Assembly (NCBI RefSeq): GCF_012932675.1
Contig: NZ_JAAIIF010000008.1
Span: 372,001 to 436,000 of the forward strand
Length of the DNA: 64,000 nt
Direction: 5' to 3'
DNA from: Bifidobacterium erythrocebi
GTDB lineage: Bacteria; Actinomycetota; Actinomycetes; Actinomycetales; Bifidobacteriaceae
Positions 47,897-56,890 of the stretch are shown here, one piece after another (the stretch's first letter is position 1; every line of letters begins with the position of its first letter). Below the pieces are notes generated by a model that had not been told where the DNA came from, did not search any database, and was given only the letters and a program-made list of their open reading frames with translations. The translations under genes were made by a program, and so were the position numbers.

Positions 47897-48120
47897 TCAG
47901 GCTTCGGTAAGCGCTTTCACCGGAAGGGGTGCGCACCGCGCGACGAGCGGGGAACACGCTGGCCGGCAGTGCGGCGATCGCGGCCACGGAGAGCAGGATG
48001 CCGTTGGTACCCCAGTCGAATGGGAGCATCGTCTTATCCGCGTACAACCCGAAGGTCACATATGCGCCAAGCCAGCCGAACAACGTGCCCAGTATCACAC
48101 CGCACACGATTATGCCGTTG
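47897..48120 (-). pseudogene. Remnant of an FtsX-type permease C-terminus
   Basis: The minus strand encodes ILGTLFGWLGAYVTFGLY and FDWGTNGILLSVAAIAALPASVFPARRAVRTP, closely matching the last about 75 residues of the permease at 37955-40597 (ILLGTLFGWLGAYVVFSLY ... FEWGINGIVLAVAAVAALLASVAPARRA). A one-base shift then returns the expected ending VKALTEA-stop (stop 47897-47899), like VEALAEA. The rest of the gene is absent. With the surrounding hairpins it accounts for the gene-poor stretch 47655-48252. Confidence 0.75.
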
Positions 48121-48139
48121 GCTGTAGGAATTGACCATA

Positions 48140-48176
48140 GAAAAAGGACTCGCATCACGTGTTCCGTGATGCGAGC
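48140..48176 (-). terminator. Rho-independent terminator of metY
   Basis: An 11-bp perfect stem (48149-48159 with 48165-48175) is followed on the minus strand by TCCTTTTTC. It ends about 80 bp after the metY stop codon. Confidence 0.8.
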
Positions 48177-48252
48177 CCCAGCGAGTAAGCGTGCAGTTTT
48201 CATAGACCGGCGGCGTTCGGCCCCCTCTGATCGCCGCCGTGCCTGAGCCGGC

Positions 48253-49563
48253 TTACTTGGCCAGGCCGGATTCGCGCAGGGCCTTGAAGCCGCCCTCGAG
48301 ATCCTCGATGATGTCGTCGATGTTCTCCAGGCCGATGGACAGGCGGATGGTGCCCTGGTGGATGCCCTGATCCTCAAGCTCCTCCAGGGTCTCCTGGGAG
48401 TGCGTGGTGGAGGCCGGGTGGATCACGAGGCTCTTGGCGTCGGCCACGTTGGCCAGCAGGCTGAACAGGTGCAGGTTGTCGATGAACACGCGCGCCGCGT
48501 CCTTGCCGCCCTTGATGTCGAAGGTGAAGATGGAGCCGCCGCCGTTCGGGAAGTACTTCTTGTACAGGTCGTTGTCCTTGCGGCCCTCGATGGACGGGTG
48601 GGAGATGGATTCGACCTCCGGCACGGTCTTGAGGTAGTCGATGACCTTGAGGGCGTTCTGCACGTGGCGCTCGACGCGCAAGGACAGGGTCTCGGTGCCC
48701 TGCAGCAGCAGGAACGCGGCGAACGGGGACAGGGTGGCGCCGGTGTCGCGCAGCAGGATGGCGCGCACGCGGGTCACGAAGGCGGTTCCGCCCAGGGCCT
48801 CGTAGAAGTTCAGACCATGGTAGGAGGGATCCGGCTCGGTGAGGGTCGGGAACTTGCCCGGCACCTCGGCCCAGTTGAACTTGCCGCCTTCCACGATCAC
48901 GCCGCCCAGGGTGGTGCCGTGGCCGCCGATGAACTTGGTGGCGGATTCCACCACGATGTCGGCACCGTGCTCCAGCGGGCGGAACAGGTACGGGCTGGCG
49001 AAGGTGTTGTCCACGATCACCGGCAGGTGGTGCTTGTGGGCGATGGCGGTGATGGCCTCGAAGTCCGGCAGATCGGCGTTCGGGTTGCCGAAAGTCTCGA
49101 AGTAGACGAGCTTGGTGTTCTCCTGGATGGCGTCCTCGAACTCCTGCGGGTTCTCGGCGGAGACGAAGGTGGTGTTCACGCCGTCACGCGGCAGGGTGTG
49201 GCGCAGCAGGTTGAAGGTGCCGCCATACACGTTCTTGGCAGCGACGATGTGGTCGCCGGACTGGGTGATGTTGCGCACCGCGTATTCCACGGCGGCCGCG
49301 CCGGAAGCGACGGCCAGACCCGCGGTGCCGCCTTCGAGGGCTGCGATGCGGTCCTCGAACACACCCTGGGTGGAGTTGGTCAGGCGGCCGTAGATGTTGC
49401 CCGGGTCGGCCAGGCCGAAGCGCGCCTCGGCGTGGTCGAAGTTATGGAAGACGTAGCTGGTGGTCTGGTAGATCGGCACCGCGCGGGAATCGGTGGCCGG
49501 GTCGGCCTGCTCCTGGCCGACGTGCAGCTGCAGTGTCTCGAAGCGGTAGTTCTTGTTTGCCAT
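48253..49563 (-). CDS. metY: O-acetylhomoserine aminocarboxypropyltransferase / cysteine synthase
   Basis: The 436-residue PLP enzyme starts MANKNYRFETLQLHVGQEQAD, a MetY signature. The PLP-binding Lys is in SATKFIGGHGTTLGG (near residue 209), preceded by VIVDNTFASPYLFRP and GADIVVES. PIYQTTSYVF and the C-terminal LVIHPASTTHSQ ... TIRLSIGLENIDDIIEDL complete the family pattern. It makes homocysteine (or cysteine) directly from sulfide and the O-acetylated amino acid. It is divergent from a pyridoxal kinase gene that supplies its cofactor. Confidence 0.95.
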   Translation of the reverse strand: MANKNYRFETLQLHVGQEQADPATDSRAVPIYQTTSYVFHNFDHAEARFGLADPGNIYGRLTNSTQGVFEDRIAALEGGTAGLAVASGAAAVEYAVRNITQSGDHIVAAKNVYGGTFNLLRHTLPRDGVNTTFVSAENPQEFEDAIQENTKLVYFETFGNPNADLPDFEAITAIAHKHHLPVIVDNTFASPYLFRPLEHGADIVVESATKFIGGHGTTLGGVIVEGGKFNWAEVPGKFPTLTEPDPSYHGLNFYEALGGTAFVTRVRAILLRDTGATLSPFAAFLLLQGTETLSLRVERHVQNALKVIDYLKTVPEVESISHPSIEGRKDNDLYKKYFPNGGGSIFTFDIKGGKDAARVFIDNLHLFSLLANVADAKSLVIHPASTTHSQETLEELEDQGIHQGTIRLSIGLENIDDIIEDLEGGFKALRESGLAK

Positions 49564-49919
49564 GGTGTGGCTCCTTTGGGGGAAGTGGTTCGATGCCTAT
49601 CTTGTCCGGCCGTCCGTCCTGATGTGCAGTGCGGTTGGCCAGGTGTTGGTAGTGACAATAGGCCGGCCGGCAAGCGTGGCGCAAGCCGAGCGTTATCGCA
49701 CTTGCCTATACCCCTTTATCAACCGTTGGAATCATTGACGTCACGGGTTCCGGCGGTGCGCGAAAAACCTTGGATAACAGGCGCGACACGCCGAACCGCC
49801 GGCCAGGCCGCGATGCCGCGTGACCACGGCCGCGCGAATCCGTCCGCCCTGAGGAAACGGGTAGTCAAGCGGCATCAGTAAACCGAGGGGCAGATACTCC
49901 TAGAAGAAAGGTTGCTGTT
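49564..49919. promoter_or_regulatory. Divergent metY-pdxY intergenic region
   Basis: About 356 bp separates the two genes and holds no plausible gene. For metY, TTGCGC, 18 bp and TATTGT on the minus strand (around 49660-49695) is a possible promoter, and AAAGGAG lies just before the ATG. No known riboswitch structure is evident by eye. Confidence 0.4.
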
Positions 49920-50810
49920 ATGAGTGATGAGACTGCAAGCGATGAGGTTCTGTTCGACCGCGATCCGAAGTACATTCCCCGCGTGGCCGCGGTGCACGAC
50001 ATGTGCGGCTACGGCAAGTGCTCGCTGACCGCCGCGATCCCGATCCTGTCCGCCGCCGGATGCGACGTGTGCCCGGTGCCGACGGCGCTGTTCTCGGCGC
50101 ATACGCGCTACGCCGTGTATACGTTCCACGATACGACCGAGATTCTGGACGGCTATCTGGACGCCTGGAGCAAGGAGAACGTGGAGCTCGACGGCGTGTA
50201 TTCCGGTTTCCTCGGTTCGGCCGAACAGGTCGCGATCATCAAGCGCCTGTACCGCGAGTATCCGAAGGCGCTCCGCCTGGTCGACCCGGTGATGGGCGAC
50301 GCCGGCAAGACCTACCCCACGTACACCCCCGAACTGTGCGAGGCGATGGGCACGCTGGTCGACGGCGCGGATGTACTCATGCCGAATCTGACCGAGGCGT
50401 CCATTCTGACCGGCCGCGAATACCCGGGACAGGATCTCGACGACGCGCAGGTTGGCGATATGCTCGACGCGCTGCTGGCATTGGGTGCCAAGCATGTGGT
50501 GCTCAAGGGCATCGACCGTGGCGACGGCATGATCCGCAACTATGTGGCGTCCGCCGCCACCGGCGCGGCCGGCAAGCAGGAGCTGGCGCACGGCAAGCTG
50601 CCGTTCATGACGCACGGCACGGGCGATGCGTTCGCCTCGGCGCTGTGCGGCGCGGTGATGGCCGGCAGGCCGTTGGCCGAGTCCGCCCGCATCGCAGGCG
50701 AATTCGTGCGTCATGCCATGGAAAGCACGCAGTACCAGCCGCATCATGACGAGCGCGGCGTGAGCTTCGAACTGAATCTGGGCGAGCTGACGAACCTGGT
50801 GCGTCGCTGA
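49920..50810 (+). CDS. pdxY: Pyridoxal/pyridoxine kinase
   Basis: The 296-residue ribokinase-fold protein has AAVHDMCGYGKCSLTAAIPILSAAGCDVCPVPTALFS (substrate-side signature), DPVMGDAGKTY, NLTEASILTGREY and the catalytic GTGDAFASAL anion-hole motif near residue 237. It phosphorylates B6 vitamers to make PLP. A ribosome-binding site (GAAAGG) lies ahead of the ATG. Its divergent neighbour metY is a PLP enzyme. The family is often just labelled PdxY or PdxK, so the exact vitamer preference is open. Confidence 0.88.
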   Translation: MSDETASDEVLFDRDPKYIPRVAAVHDMCGYGKCSLTAAIPILSAAGCDVCPVPTALFSAHTRYAVYTFHDTTEILDGYLDAWSKENVELDGVYSGFLGSAEQVAIIKRLYREYPKALRLVDPVMGDAGKTYPTYTPELCEAMGTLVDGADVLMPNLTEASILTGREYPGQDLDDAQVGDMLDALLALGAKHVVLKGIDRGDGMIRNYVASAATGAAGKQELAHGKLPFMTHGTGDAFASALCGAVMAGRPLAESARIAGEFVRHAMESTQYQPHHDERGVSFELNLGELTNLVRR

Positions 50811-50826
50811 ACCCCTACGTCGCCTT

Positions 50827-50868
50827 GGGCGGCGCGGCCTCATGCATGGTGGCCGCGCCGCCCTTTTG
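50827..50868 (+). terminator. Rho-independent terminator of pdxY
   Basis: A perfect 13-bp GC stem (50827-50839 with 50851-50863) is followed by TTTTGC, directly after the kinase gene stop. Confidence 0.85.
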
Positions 50869-51018
50869 CGTTCTCAACGCCATGGACCCGCGGGTCTGCG
50901 GATTGTGGATAACGGCGAATTGTCCACACACTATCCACGACACGCCCGGCGCGTGGGGTTCCGTCCACAATGCCCGCATGGATTGCCCGCGCCCAAGCCG
51001 CCCCGGCACAGTGGTGGC

Positions 51019-51474
51019 ATGAGCGATATCTACACTGTTGAGCAAACCTATTCCTCCGATTCCGCCCGCATCGAGGCGATGCACGCCATCGAATCCCGTC
51101 TTGCCGGCACGTCGGTCTCCAGCCGCCAGGTGGGCGAGCTCGGCGAGGCATATGCCGCGGCATGGTTGGAGGGGCTGGGCTGGCTTGTGCTCGTCCGCAA
51201 CTGGCGGTGCCGATACGGCGAATTGGACATCATCGCGTTGAGTCCTGAACGCCGCGTCGTGTTCGTCGAGGTGAAGACGCGGCGGGGCACGCGGTTCGGC
51301 ACCCCGCAGGAGGCCGTCACGACGGCCAAACAGATGAATCTGCGCCGTGCGGCGTTGCAATGGCTGGAGAAGGACGGCCATAAGCTGAGACATGACGGCA
51401 TGCGCTTCGACGTGGTCACGGTGAGCGTGCATGACGGTCAGGTCGCCGTGCACCGTATTCCGGGGGCGTTCTGA
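51019..51474 (+). CDS. YraN family (UPF0102) endonuclease-like protein
   Basis: The 151-residue protein starts MSDIYTVEQTYSSDSARIEAMHA. From residue 35 it has the family block GELGEAYAAAWLEGLGW, NWRCRYGELDIIALSPERRVVFVEVKTRRGTRFG (E, D, ExK nuclease-like core) and AVTTAKQMNLRRAALQWL. The N-terminal about 30 residues are extra. It is coupled to comM (TGATG overlap) and followed by dprA; this trio is a common cluster for DNA processing. Confidence 0.85.
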   Translation: MSDIYTVEQTYSSDSARIEAMHAIESRLAGTSVSSRQVGELGEAYAAAWLEGLGWLVLVRNWRCRYGELDIIALSPERRVVFVEVKTRRGTRFGTPQEAVTTAKQMNLRRAALQWLEKDGHKLRHDGMRFDVVTVSVHDGQVAVHRIPGAF

Positions 51475-53012
51475 TGGCGATCGGCGGCGCACTGTCCGTG
51501 GGACTCATCGGCCTGAAGGCGTTCACCGTCACGATGCAGGCGTTCATCAGCCCCGGACTTCCCTATTTCTCCATCATCGGCCTGCCCGACACCTCGCTGT
51601 CCGAGGCACGCGAACGGGTGAAGTCGGCGTGCCAGGCGAGCGGCTTTACCTGGCCTCAGACCCGTGTGACGGTGAATCTCTCCCCCGCGTCGATGCCCAA
51701 ACGCGGCTCGTCCTATGATCTGGCGATCGCCGCGGCGGTGCTGAGCGCGGCGGGAACGATACCCCCTGAAAGCCTGCTGTCCACGGTGGTGGTCGGCGAA
51801 GTGAACCTCGACGGCACAGTGCTGCCGGTGAATGGTCTGCTGCCGATTTTGCTTCATGCCCGCGAGCAGGGCGTGGAACGGGTAATCGTGCCCCAAGCGA
51901 ACATGGATGAGGCCGGGCTGATCGACGGGCTGGATACGCGAGGCGTACGCCATGTGGGCGAGCTCATCGAGATGATGGGCGGTGAGGCGAGCTACCGTCT
52001 GCCCGATGAGATTCTCACAAGCAGAGGGGGCGAGGATGGCGCCAGCCGGCTTGTCACCCCGGTGATCGGCGATATGAGCGAGGTGGTCGGGCAGGAGTAT
52101 GCGAAATGGGCGATGGAGGTCGCGGCGGCGGGCGGGCATCATCTGCTCATGACCGGTCCTCCCGGTTCGGGCAAGACGATGCTCGCCTCGCGCATGCCGG
52201 GCATCATGTGCCCGCTGTCGGAATCCGAGCAGCTTGAGGTGGCCACGGTCCGCTCATTGTGCGGCACGCTGCCCGCCTACGGCATCAGCGACGTGCCTCC
52301 GTTCGAGGCGCCGCACCACACGTCGTCCACTGCGGCGCTTGTGGGAGGCGGTTCGGGCGTGGCCGTGCCCGGCGCGATCACGAAGGCGCATCGCGGCGTG
52401 CTGTTCATGGACGAGGCCCCCGAATTCTCCGCACGGTCGTTACAGACCCTGCGTGAACCGTTGGAATCAGGGTATGTGGCGGTGTCACGTTCCAAGGGAA
52501 CGGCCTACTATCCGGCCGCGTTCCAGCTGGTCATGGCCGCGAATCCCTGCCCGTGCGGCATGTCGTACGGCACCGGCGAGCGCTGCACGTGCACGCAGCG
52601 CGAACGGCAACGGTATTTCGCCAGGCTTTCCGGTCCGATTCTCGACCGCATCGACATCCAGGTCGAAGTGCCGCCGGTCTCCCGCATCGCTCTTGGCGAG
52701 GAGGTGCTTGAGCCCCGGCCGGGCAGTGCCGAGATCCGAGCCCGCGTGGTCGCCGCGCGCGATACGGCCCGCGAGCGCTTCTCCGACATGGGGTGGACGT
52801 GCAATGCGCAGGCTTCGGGCACGTGGATGCGCGAACATCTGTCCCCCACCGCGCTCGAGCCCGTCAATCAGGCGTTGGAGTCGCAGCGGTTGAGTCTGCG
52901 CGGTGCCGATCGGGCCATGCGTCTGGCGTGGACGCTTGCCGATCTCAAGGGGCTGACCAGTCCCGGGCGCGACGAGGTCATGCAGGGCATCGCCCTGCGC
53001 ACGCATCTATGA
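51474..53012 (+). CDS. comM: ComM/YifB-type AAA+ Mg-chelatase-like protein
   Basis: The 512-residue protein has an N-terminal Lon-like domain (YDLAIAAAVLSAAG ... about 1-180), an AAA+ domain with Walker A GPPGSGKT (near 225), sensor FMDEAPEFSARSLQTLREPLE (Walker B), NPCPCG and ILDRIDIQVEVPPV (arginine finger region), and a C-terminal domain with SLRGADRAMRLAWTLADLKG. In other bacteria ComM is a helicase that promotes branch migration in natural transformation. Located between yraN and dprA. Confidence 0.9.
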   Translation: MAIGGALSVGLIGLKAFTVTMQAFISPGLPYFSIIGLPDTSLSEARERVKSACQASGFTWPQTRVTVNLSPASMPKRGSSYDLAIAAAVLSAAGTIPPESLLSTVVVGEVNLDGTVLPVNGLLPILLHAREQGVERVIVPQANMDEAGLIDGLDTRGVRHVGELIEMMGGEASYRLPDEILTSRGGEDGASRLVTPVIGDMSEVVGQEYAKWAMEVAAAGGHHLLMTGPPGSGKTMLASRMPGIMCPLSESEQLEVATVRSLCGTLPAYGISDVPPFEAPHHTSSTAALVGGGSGVAVPGAITKAHRGVLFMDEAPEFSARSLQTLREPLESGYVAVSRSKGTAYYPAAFQLVMAANPCPCGMSYGTGERCTCTQRERQRYFARLSGPILDRIDIQVEVPPVSRIALGEEVLEPRPGSAEIRARVVAARDTARERFSDMGWTCNAQASGTWMREHLSPTALEPVNQALESQRLSLRGADRAMRLAWTLADLKGLTSPGRDEVMQGIALRTHL

Positions 53013-53076
53013 GGGTTCGCGGAGCCCGGCGCATGCGCGTATCAAGTCATCTGAGGGTACGAGGTAAGGAGCCGTT

Positions 53077-54459
53077 GTGAATACCATGATCGAACCGCCG
53101 GCGAGGCCGTCTATGGGCGGGCAGGTGCCGGAGGATACGTTGGCGCGTGCCGTGCTGACGTTCTGTCTTGATGGTGCCGATGCGCTGATGTATGCGACGA
53201 TCAAGGGCGCCCGGGGCGCGGCCGAGGCGTTGCGGCTCGTCATCGAGTCCCGGCCGGAGGCCGCGGACCATGATGCCGCGATGCGCGAGCTTGAGGGCGT
53301 GTTCCTCACCGGGCTTTCCCGATGGGGGCGCAAGCCGGGCAATCGGGCGTTGCAGGTGTTCCGCCGTTCCGTGGCGGGATGGCATGCGCGGCTGCGATGC
53401 CTGCCGTCGTTGGACTGGCATGGGTTGGATGGCTGGTTCACCATGGACGGCGTGCAGTGGCTTATCGGCCCTCGGGATGCCGCATGGCCGGCGCAGTTGG
53501 AGGATCTGTCGACGCATAAGGATTGGGCCGCTCCCCTGTGTCTGTGGGGCGTGGGCAGCGTGGATGCGTTGACGAGCTGCCAGTCGCCGGTGGCGGTGGT
53601 CGGCTCGCGCGGCGTGACCGATTACGGGCGCAGCGTGGCCCGCGAGGTGGCGATGCGCGCGGCGGCCGACGGGCATCTGGTCGTGTCCGGCGGGGCGATG
53701 GGCGCGGACGCCGCGGCGCATTGGGGCGCGCTCGACGCGGTGCGCCAGCGTGGGCTCGACGCGGCAGGCAGGACCGTGGCGGTGTTCGCCGGAGGATTGA
53801 ACCATATCGGTCCGTCCTCGAATCTGCGCCTGTTCGAGGCTATCCGGGCGAACGGCGGCGCGCTGGTCAGCGAGATGTGCCCGGACACCATTCCCGAAGC
53901 GAGGCGGTTCCTGCTGCGCAACCGCATCATAGCCGCATTGGCGTCCACCGTGGTAGTGGCTCAGGCGCGCCTGCGGTCGGGCGCGTTGAACACCGCGGGA
54001 TGGGGCAACGATCTCAACCGCGTGGTGCTGGCCGCGCCGGGAGACATCACCGTGCCGCATAACGCCGGGTGCAATCGACTCATCGCGCACAACGAGTCGA
54101 TCATCCTCACCAGCACGACCGGCATCGGCGAATTCTGCCATGCGCCGCACGAACCGCAGTCCCTGCGTGCTAAACCAGCATCATCGGGCCCTTCCCAATC
54201 CGCCGGCACCGGCGAGACGAGCGGGCCGGAGCTGACCGACTCGCAACGCAATCTGATCCGCGCGATCCGCTCATGCAACCGCCGGCGCATACGCGCCACG
54301 CCGGACGCGCTGCTGGCGGCCATCAACACGGCGGCAAGCAAAACGGCGGCAGGCGCTGGCACAGTCGGCATCGGCCAGGTGATGGCCGACATCGGCGCGC
54401 TGGAAACGTTGGGGTTGCTCCGCTACGACGGCGTCGCCACACTGGCAAAACGCCAGTAG
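53077..54459 (+). CDS. dprA: DNA processing protein DprA
   Basis: The 460-residue protein starts at GTG 53077, five bases after AAGGAG. The Rossmann core of the DprA family is clear: VAVVGSRGVTDYGRSVAREVA, VVSGGAMGADAAAHWGALDA, TVAVFAGGLNHIGPSSNLRLFEAI, GALVSEMCPDTIPEARRFLLRNRIIAALA and QARLRSGALNTAGW. A C-terminal winged domain (about 390-460) follows. DprA loads RecA on incoming single-stranded DNA. The N-terminal about 110 residues are a longer, less conserved domain. Confidence 0.93.
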   Translation: MNTMIEPPARPSMGGQVPEDTLARAVLTFCLDGADALMYATIKGARGAAEALRLVIESRPEAADHDAAMRELEGVFLTGLSRWGRKPGNRALQVFRRSVAGWHARLRCLPSLDWHGLDGWFTMDGVQWLIGPRDAAWPAQLEDLSTHKDWAAPLCLWGVGSVDALTSCQSPVAVVGSRGVTDYGRSVAREVAMRAAADGHLVVSGGAMGADAAAHWGALDAVRQRGLDAAGRTVAVFAGGLNHIGPSSNLRLFEAIRANGGALVSEMCPDTIPEARRFLLRNRIIAALASTVVVAQARLRSGALNTAGWGNDLNRVVLAAPGDITVPHNAGCNRLIAHNESIILTSTTGIGEFCHAPHEPQSLRAKPASSGPSQSAGTGETSGPELTDSQRNLIRAIRSCNRRRIRATPDALLAAINTAASKTAAGAGTVGIGQVMADIGALETLGLLRYDGVATLAKRQ

Positions 54460-54463
54460 ACCC

Positions 54464-54811
54464 CTACGCCTTCCACTGGCAACGCTCAAGATCGACCCGC
54501 CAGCCGCCATCACCGGCATTGCCGTTCGGCTTCGGCGGGACGAACACCACGCCCTCGGCCTCCAACAGCTCGCGCTGCGCATCAGGCCCGCCGAACGCGA
54601 AACCGGGAGCCAACGAACCGTCACGGAACACCACACGATGGCACGGGATCACGCCCTGTTGCGGATTGCCGTGCAACGCATACCCCACCAGCCTCGCGCA
54701 ACGCGGCGCCCCGATCAGCGCCGCCACCTGCCCATACGTGGCGACCATGCCCCGCGGAATCCCACGCACCACCGCATACACATGCTCGTTGAACGACTCG
54801 TCTTCAGCCAT
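54464..54811 (-). CDS. MGMT-family alkyltransferase-like protein
   Basis: The 115-residue protein starts MAEDESFNEHVYAVVRGIPRGMVATYGQVAALIG. It corresponds to only the DNA-binding/active-site domain of O6-alkylguanine alkyltransferases. The PCHRVV motif (near residue 75) keeps the acceptor Cys, so it is not of the ATL type with Trp. VGYALHGNPQQGVIPCHRVVF and GFAFGGPDAQRELLEAEGV complete the fold. It runs convergently to dprA with 4 bp between stops. Confidence 0.85.
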   Translation of the reverse strand: MAEDESFNEHVYAVVRGIPRGMVATYGQVAALIGAPRCARLVGYALHGNPQQGVIPCHRVVFRDGSLAPGFAFGGPDAQRELLEAEGVVFVPPKPNGNAGDGGWRVDLERCQWKA

Positions 54812-54942
54812 ACTCCCATTATGCTCACGGCAGTCGGCAACCCAACGTTCCAAGTCACCCGCTAAGACACCTGCACAAGCAGCAAACCTTCCTCGTCTCC
54901 CAGCATACGAGACAAGTCACCCCTTGTGTGACAATAACAAGT

Positions 54943-56790
54943 ATGAGTCCGAAGCACTTGGAAGATATATATGATGCGGTCATCGTCGGCGCCGGAGCAG
55001 CCGGCCTGTCCGCGGCACTGGGATTGCTCCGATCCGACGCAATCAAGGAAATGAAAGCCAACGGCCAGGAACCGAAAATCCTCGTGATCTCCAAACTCCA
55101 GCCCCTGCGCTCGCACACCGGCTCCGCCGAAGGCGGCATCGCCGCCGCACTGGGCAACGTGGAACACGACGACTGGCACTGGCACTACTACGACACCGTC
55201 AAGGGCGGCGACTGGCTCGTCGACCAGGACGCGGCCAAACTGCTCGCCGAATACGCCCCGGAAACCGTCATCAACCTGGAACGCCAAGGCGTCACGTTCT
55301 CCCGCACCGCAGACGGCCATATCGCACAGCGCCGCTTCGGCGGCCACACCAGCGACTTCGGCGGCAAGCCCGTCCGCCGCGCCGCCTACGCAGCCGACCG
55401 CATCGGCCACCAGATCCTGCACACCCTCTGGCAGCAATGCGTCACCAACGGCATCGAATTCGCCGAGGAATGGTACGTCACCGACCTGGTCCTCAACGAG
55501 GAGCACACCCAGGCCGCCGGCGTCGTCGCCTTCGACACCCACACCGGCAAAACCCACGCCGTCAACGCACACAACGTGCTCTTCGCCACCGGCGGCGCCG
55601 GACGCCTGTTCCACACCACCTCCAACTCCTGGGACCTCACCGGCGACGGCATGGCGCTCGCGCTCGCCGCGGGCCTGCAGCTTGAGGATTGCGAATTCGT
55701 GCAGTTCCATCCCACCGGTCTGGCGCACACCGGCATCCTGCTGTCCGAGGCGTCCCGCGCCGAAGGCGGCGTCCTGCGCAACGCCGACGGCGAGGCCTTC
55801 ATGGAACGCTACGCGCCGGGCCACGGCGACCTGGCCGCCCGAGACGTGGTGAGCCGTTCCATCATGGCCGAGATCGACGCCGGCCGTGGTGTCGCCGACC
55901 CGAAGGATCCCAATGGCCCGAAGGACTGCGTGTGGCTCGATATGACCGGCATCGACCCGGAGCATATGGAACAGGCCCTCCCCCAGGTCACCGAAACCAT
56001 CCGCAAGTACGCGAACATCGATCCCACGCATGATTTCGTTCCCGTCAAGCCCACCGCCCACTACACCATGGGCGGCATCCCCATCACCACCGACGGCGAA
56101 GTGTACCGTTGGCAGAACGGCGAGCGCCATATCGTGGAAGGTCTGTATGCGGCGGGCGAATGCTCCTGCGTGTCCGTGCATGGCGCGAACCGCCTGGGCG
56201 GCAACTCCTTGCTTGACGCCTGCCTGTTCGGCACGCGTTCCGGCCGTGCTCTTGCGGCGCGCATCGCAGCATTGCAGGCGTCCGGCGAATCCGATGCCGT
56301 CGATCCCGCTTTGGCGGAGGCCACGGAGGCCGCACGCGCCGCACGCCAGGGCGAGCTTGATACCCTGCTCGCCGGCAACCCGGACGAGGCTCCCGGCAGC
56401 AACCCCTACCAGCTGATGGCCGACTTGGGGTCGGTTATGGAACGTGCCGCCGCGGTGCGTTGCGACGCGCAGTCCCTTGCCACGGCTCTCGAAACCATCG
56501 ACAACGATCTGGCCCCGCGCGCCCAGGCGCTTGCCGCGCACGACAAGGCCGCCACGTTCAATCAGGAGGTCACGGCCATCTGGGAGGTGCGCCATCTCAT
56601 CACGCTCGCCCAGGCGGTGCTCACCGCCTCCGATGCACGCCATGAATCCCGCGGCTCGCTCAAGCGTACCGATTTCCCGGAACGCGACGACGAGCATTTC
56701 CTGGCGCATTCCATGACGGATGCCGCGCACGAGGTCTCCTGGCAGCCCGTGCACATCGTCGACATGCCTCCGAAGAAGCGCGAATACTGA
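54943..56790 (+). CDS. sdhA: Succinate dehydrogenase / fumarate reductase flavoprotein subunit
   Basis: The 615-residue protein has the FAD fold DAVIVGAGAAGLSAALGL, the flavin-linked His region LRSHTGSAEGGIAAALGN, QRRFGGHTSDFGGKPVRR, FATGGAGRLFHTTSN, EFVQFHPTGLAHTG, PTAHYTMGGIPITTDG and GANRLGGNSLLDACLFG. Length matches SdhA/FrdA. The sdhB gene follows about 100 bp downstream. L-aspartate oxidase was considered because of fold similarity, but the sdhB neighbour argues against it. An upstream in-frame GTG (54928) is possible; neither start has a clear ribosome-binding site. Confidence 0.9.
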   Translation: MSPKHLEDIYDAVIVGAGAAGLSAALGLLRSDAIKEMKANGQEPKILVISKLQPLRSHTGSAEGGIAAALGNVEHDDWHWHYYDTVKGGDWLVDQDAAKLLAEYAPETVINLERQGVTFSRTADGHIAQRRFGGHTSDFGGKPVRRAAYAADRIGHQILHTLWQQCVTNGIEFAEEWYVTDLVLNEEHTQAAGVVAFDTHTGKTHAVNAHNVLFATGGAGRLFHTTSNSWDLTGDGMALALAAGLQLEDCEFVQFHPTGLAHTGILLSEASRAEGGVLRNADGEAFMERYAPGHGDLAARDVVSRSIMAEIDAGRGVADPKDPNGPKDCVWLDMTGIDPEHMEQALPQVTETIRKYANIDPTHDFVPVKPTAHYTMGGIPITTDGEVYRWQNGERHIVEGLYAAGECSCVSVHGANRLGGNSLLDACLFGTRSGRALAARIAALQASGESDAVDPALAEATEAARAARQGELDTLLAGNPDEAPGSNPYQLMADLGSVMERAAAVRCDAQSLATALETIDNDLAPRAQALAAHDKAATFNQEVTAIWEVRHLITLAQAVLTASDARHESRGSLKRTDFPERDDEHFLAHSMTDAAHEVSWQPVHIVDMPPKKREY

Positions 56791-56890
56791 TGCTCCGCAT
56801 GAAAATCGGAACGACGACCATCACGCCCCAGGCAGGGCGATGCCTTATGACACAATATCTTGCTGGATTTTACGAACAGGAGGCACGCGC

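Noticed and set aside
54943..56790. L-aspartate oxidase (NadB)
   Set aside because: Sequence similarity within the family is expected, but an iron-sulfur SdhB gene follows directly and no nad genes are near.
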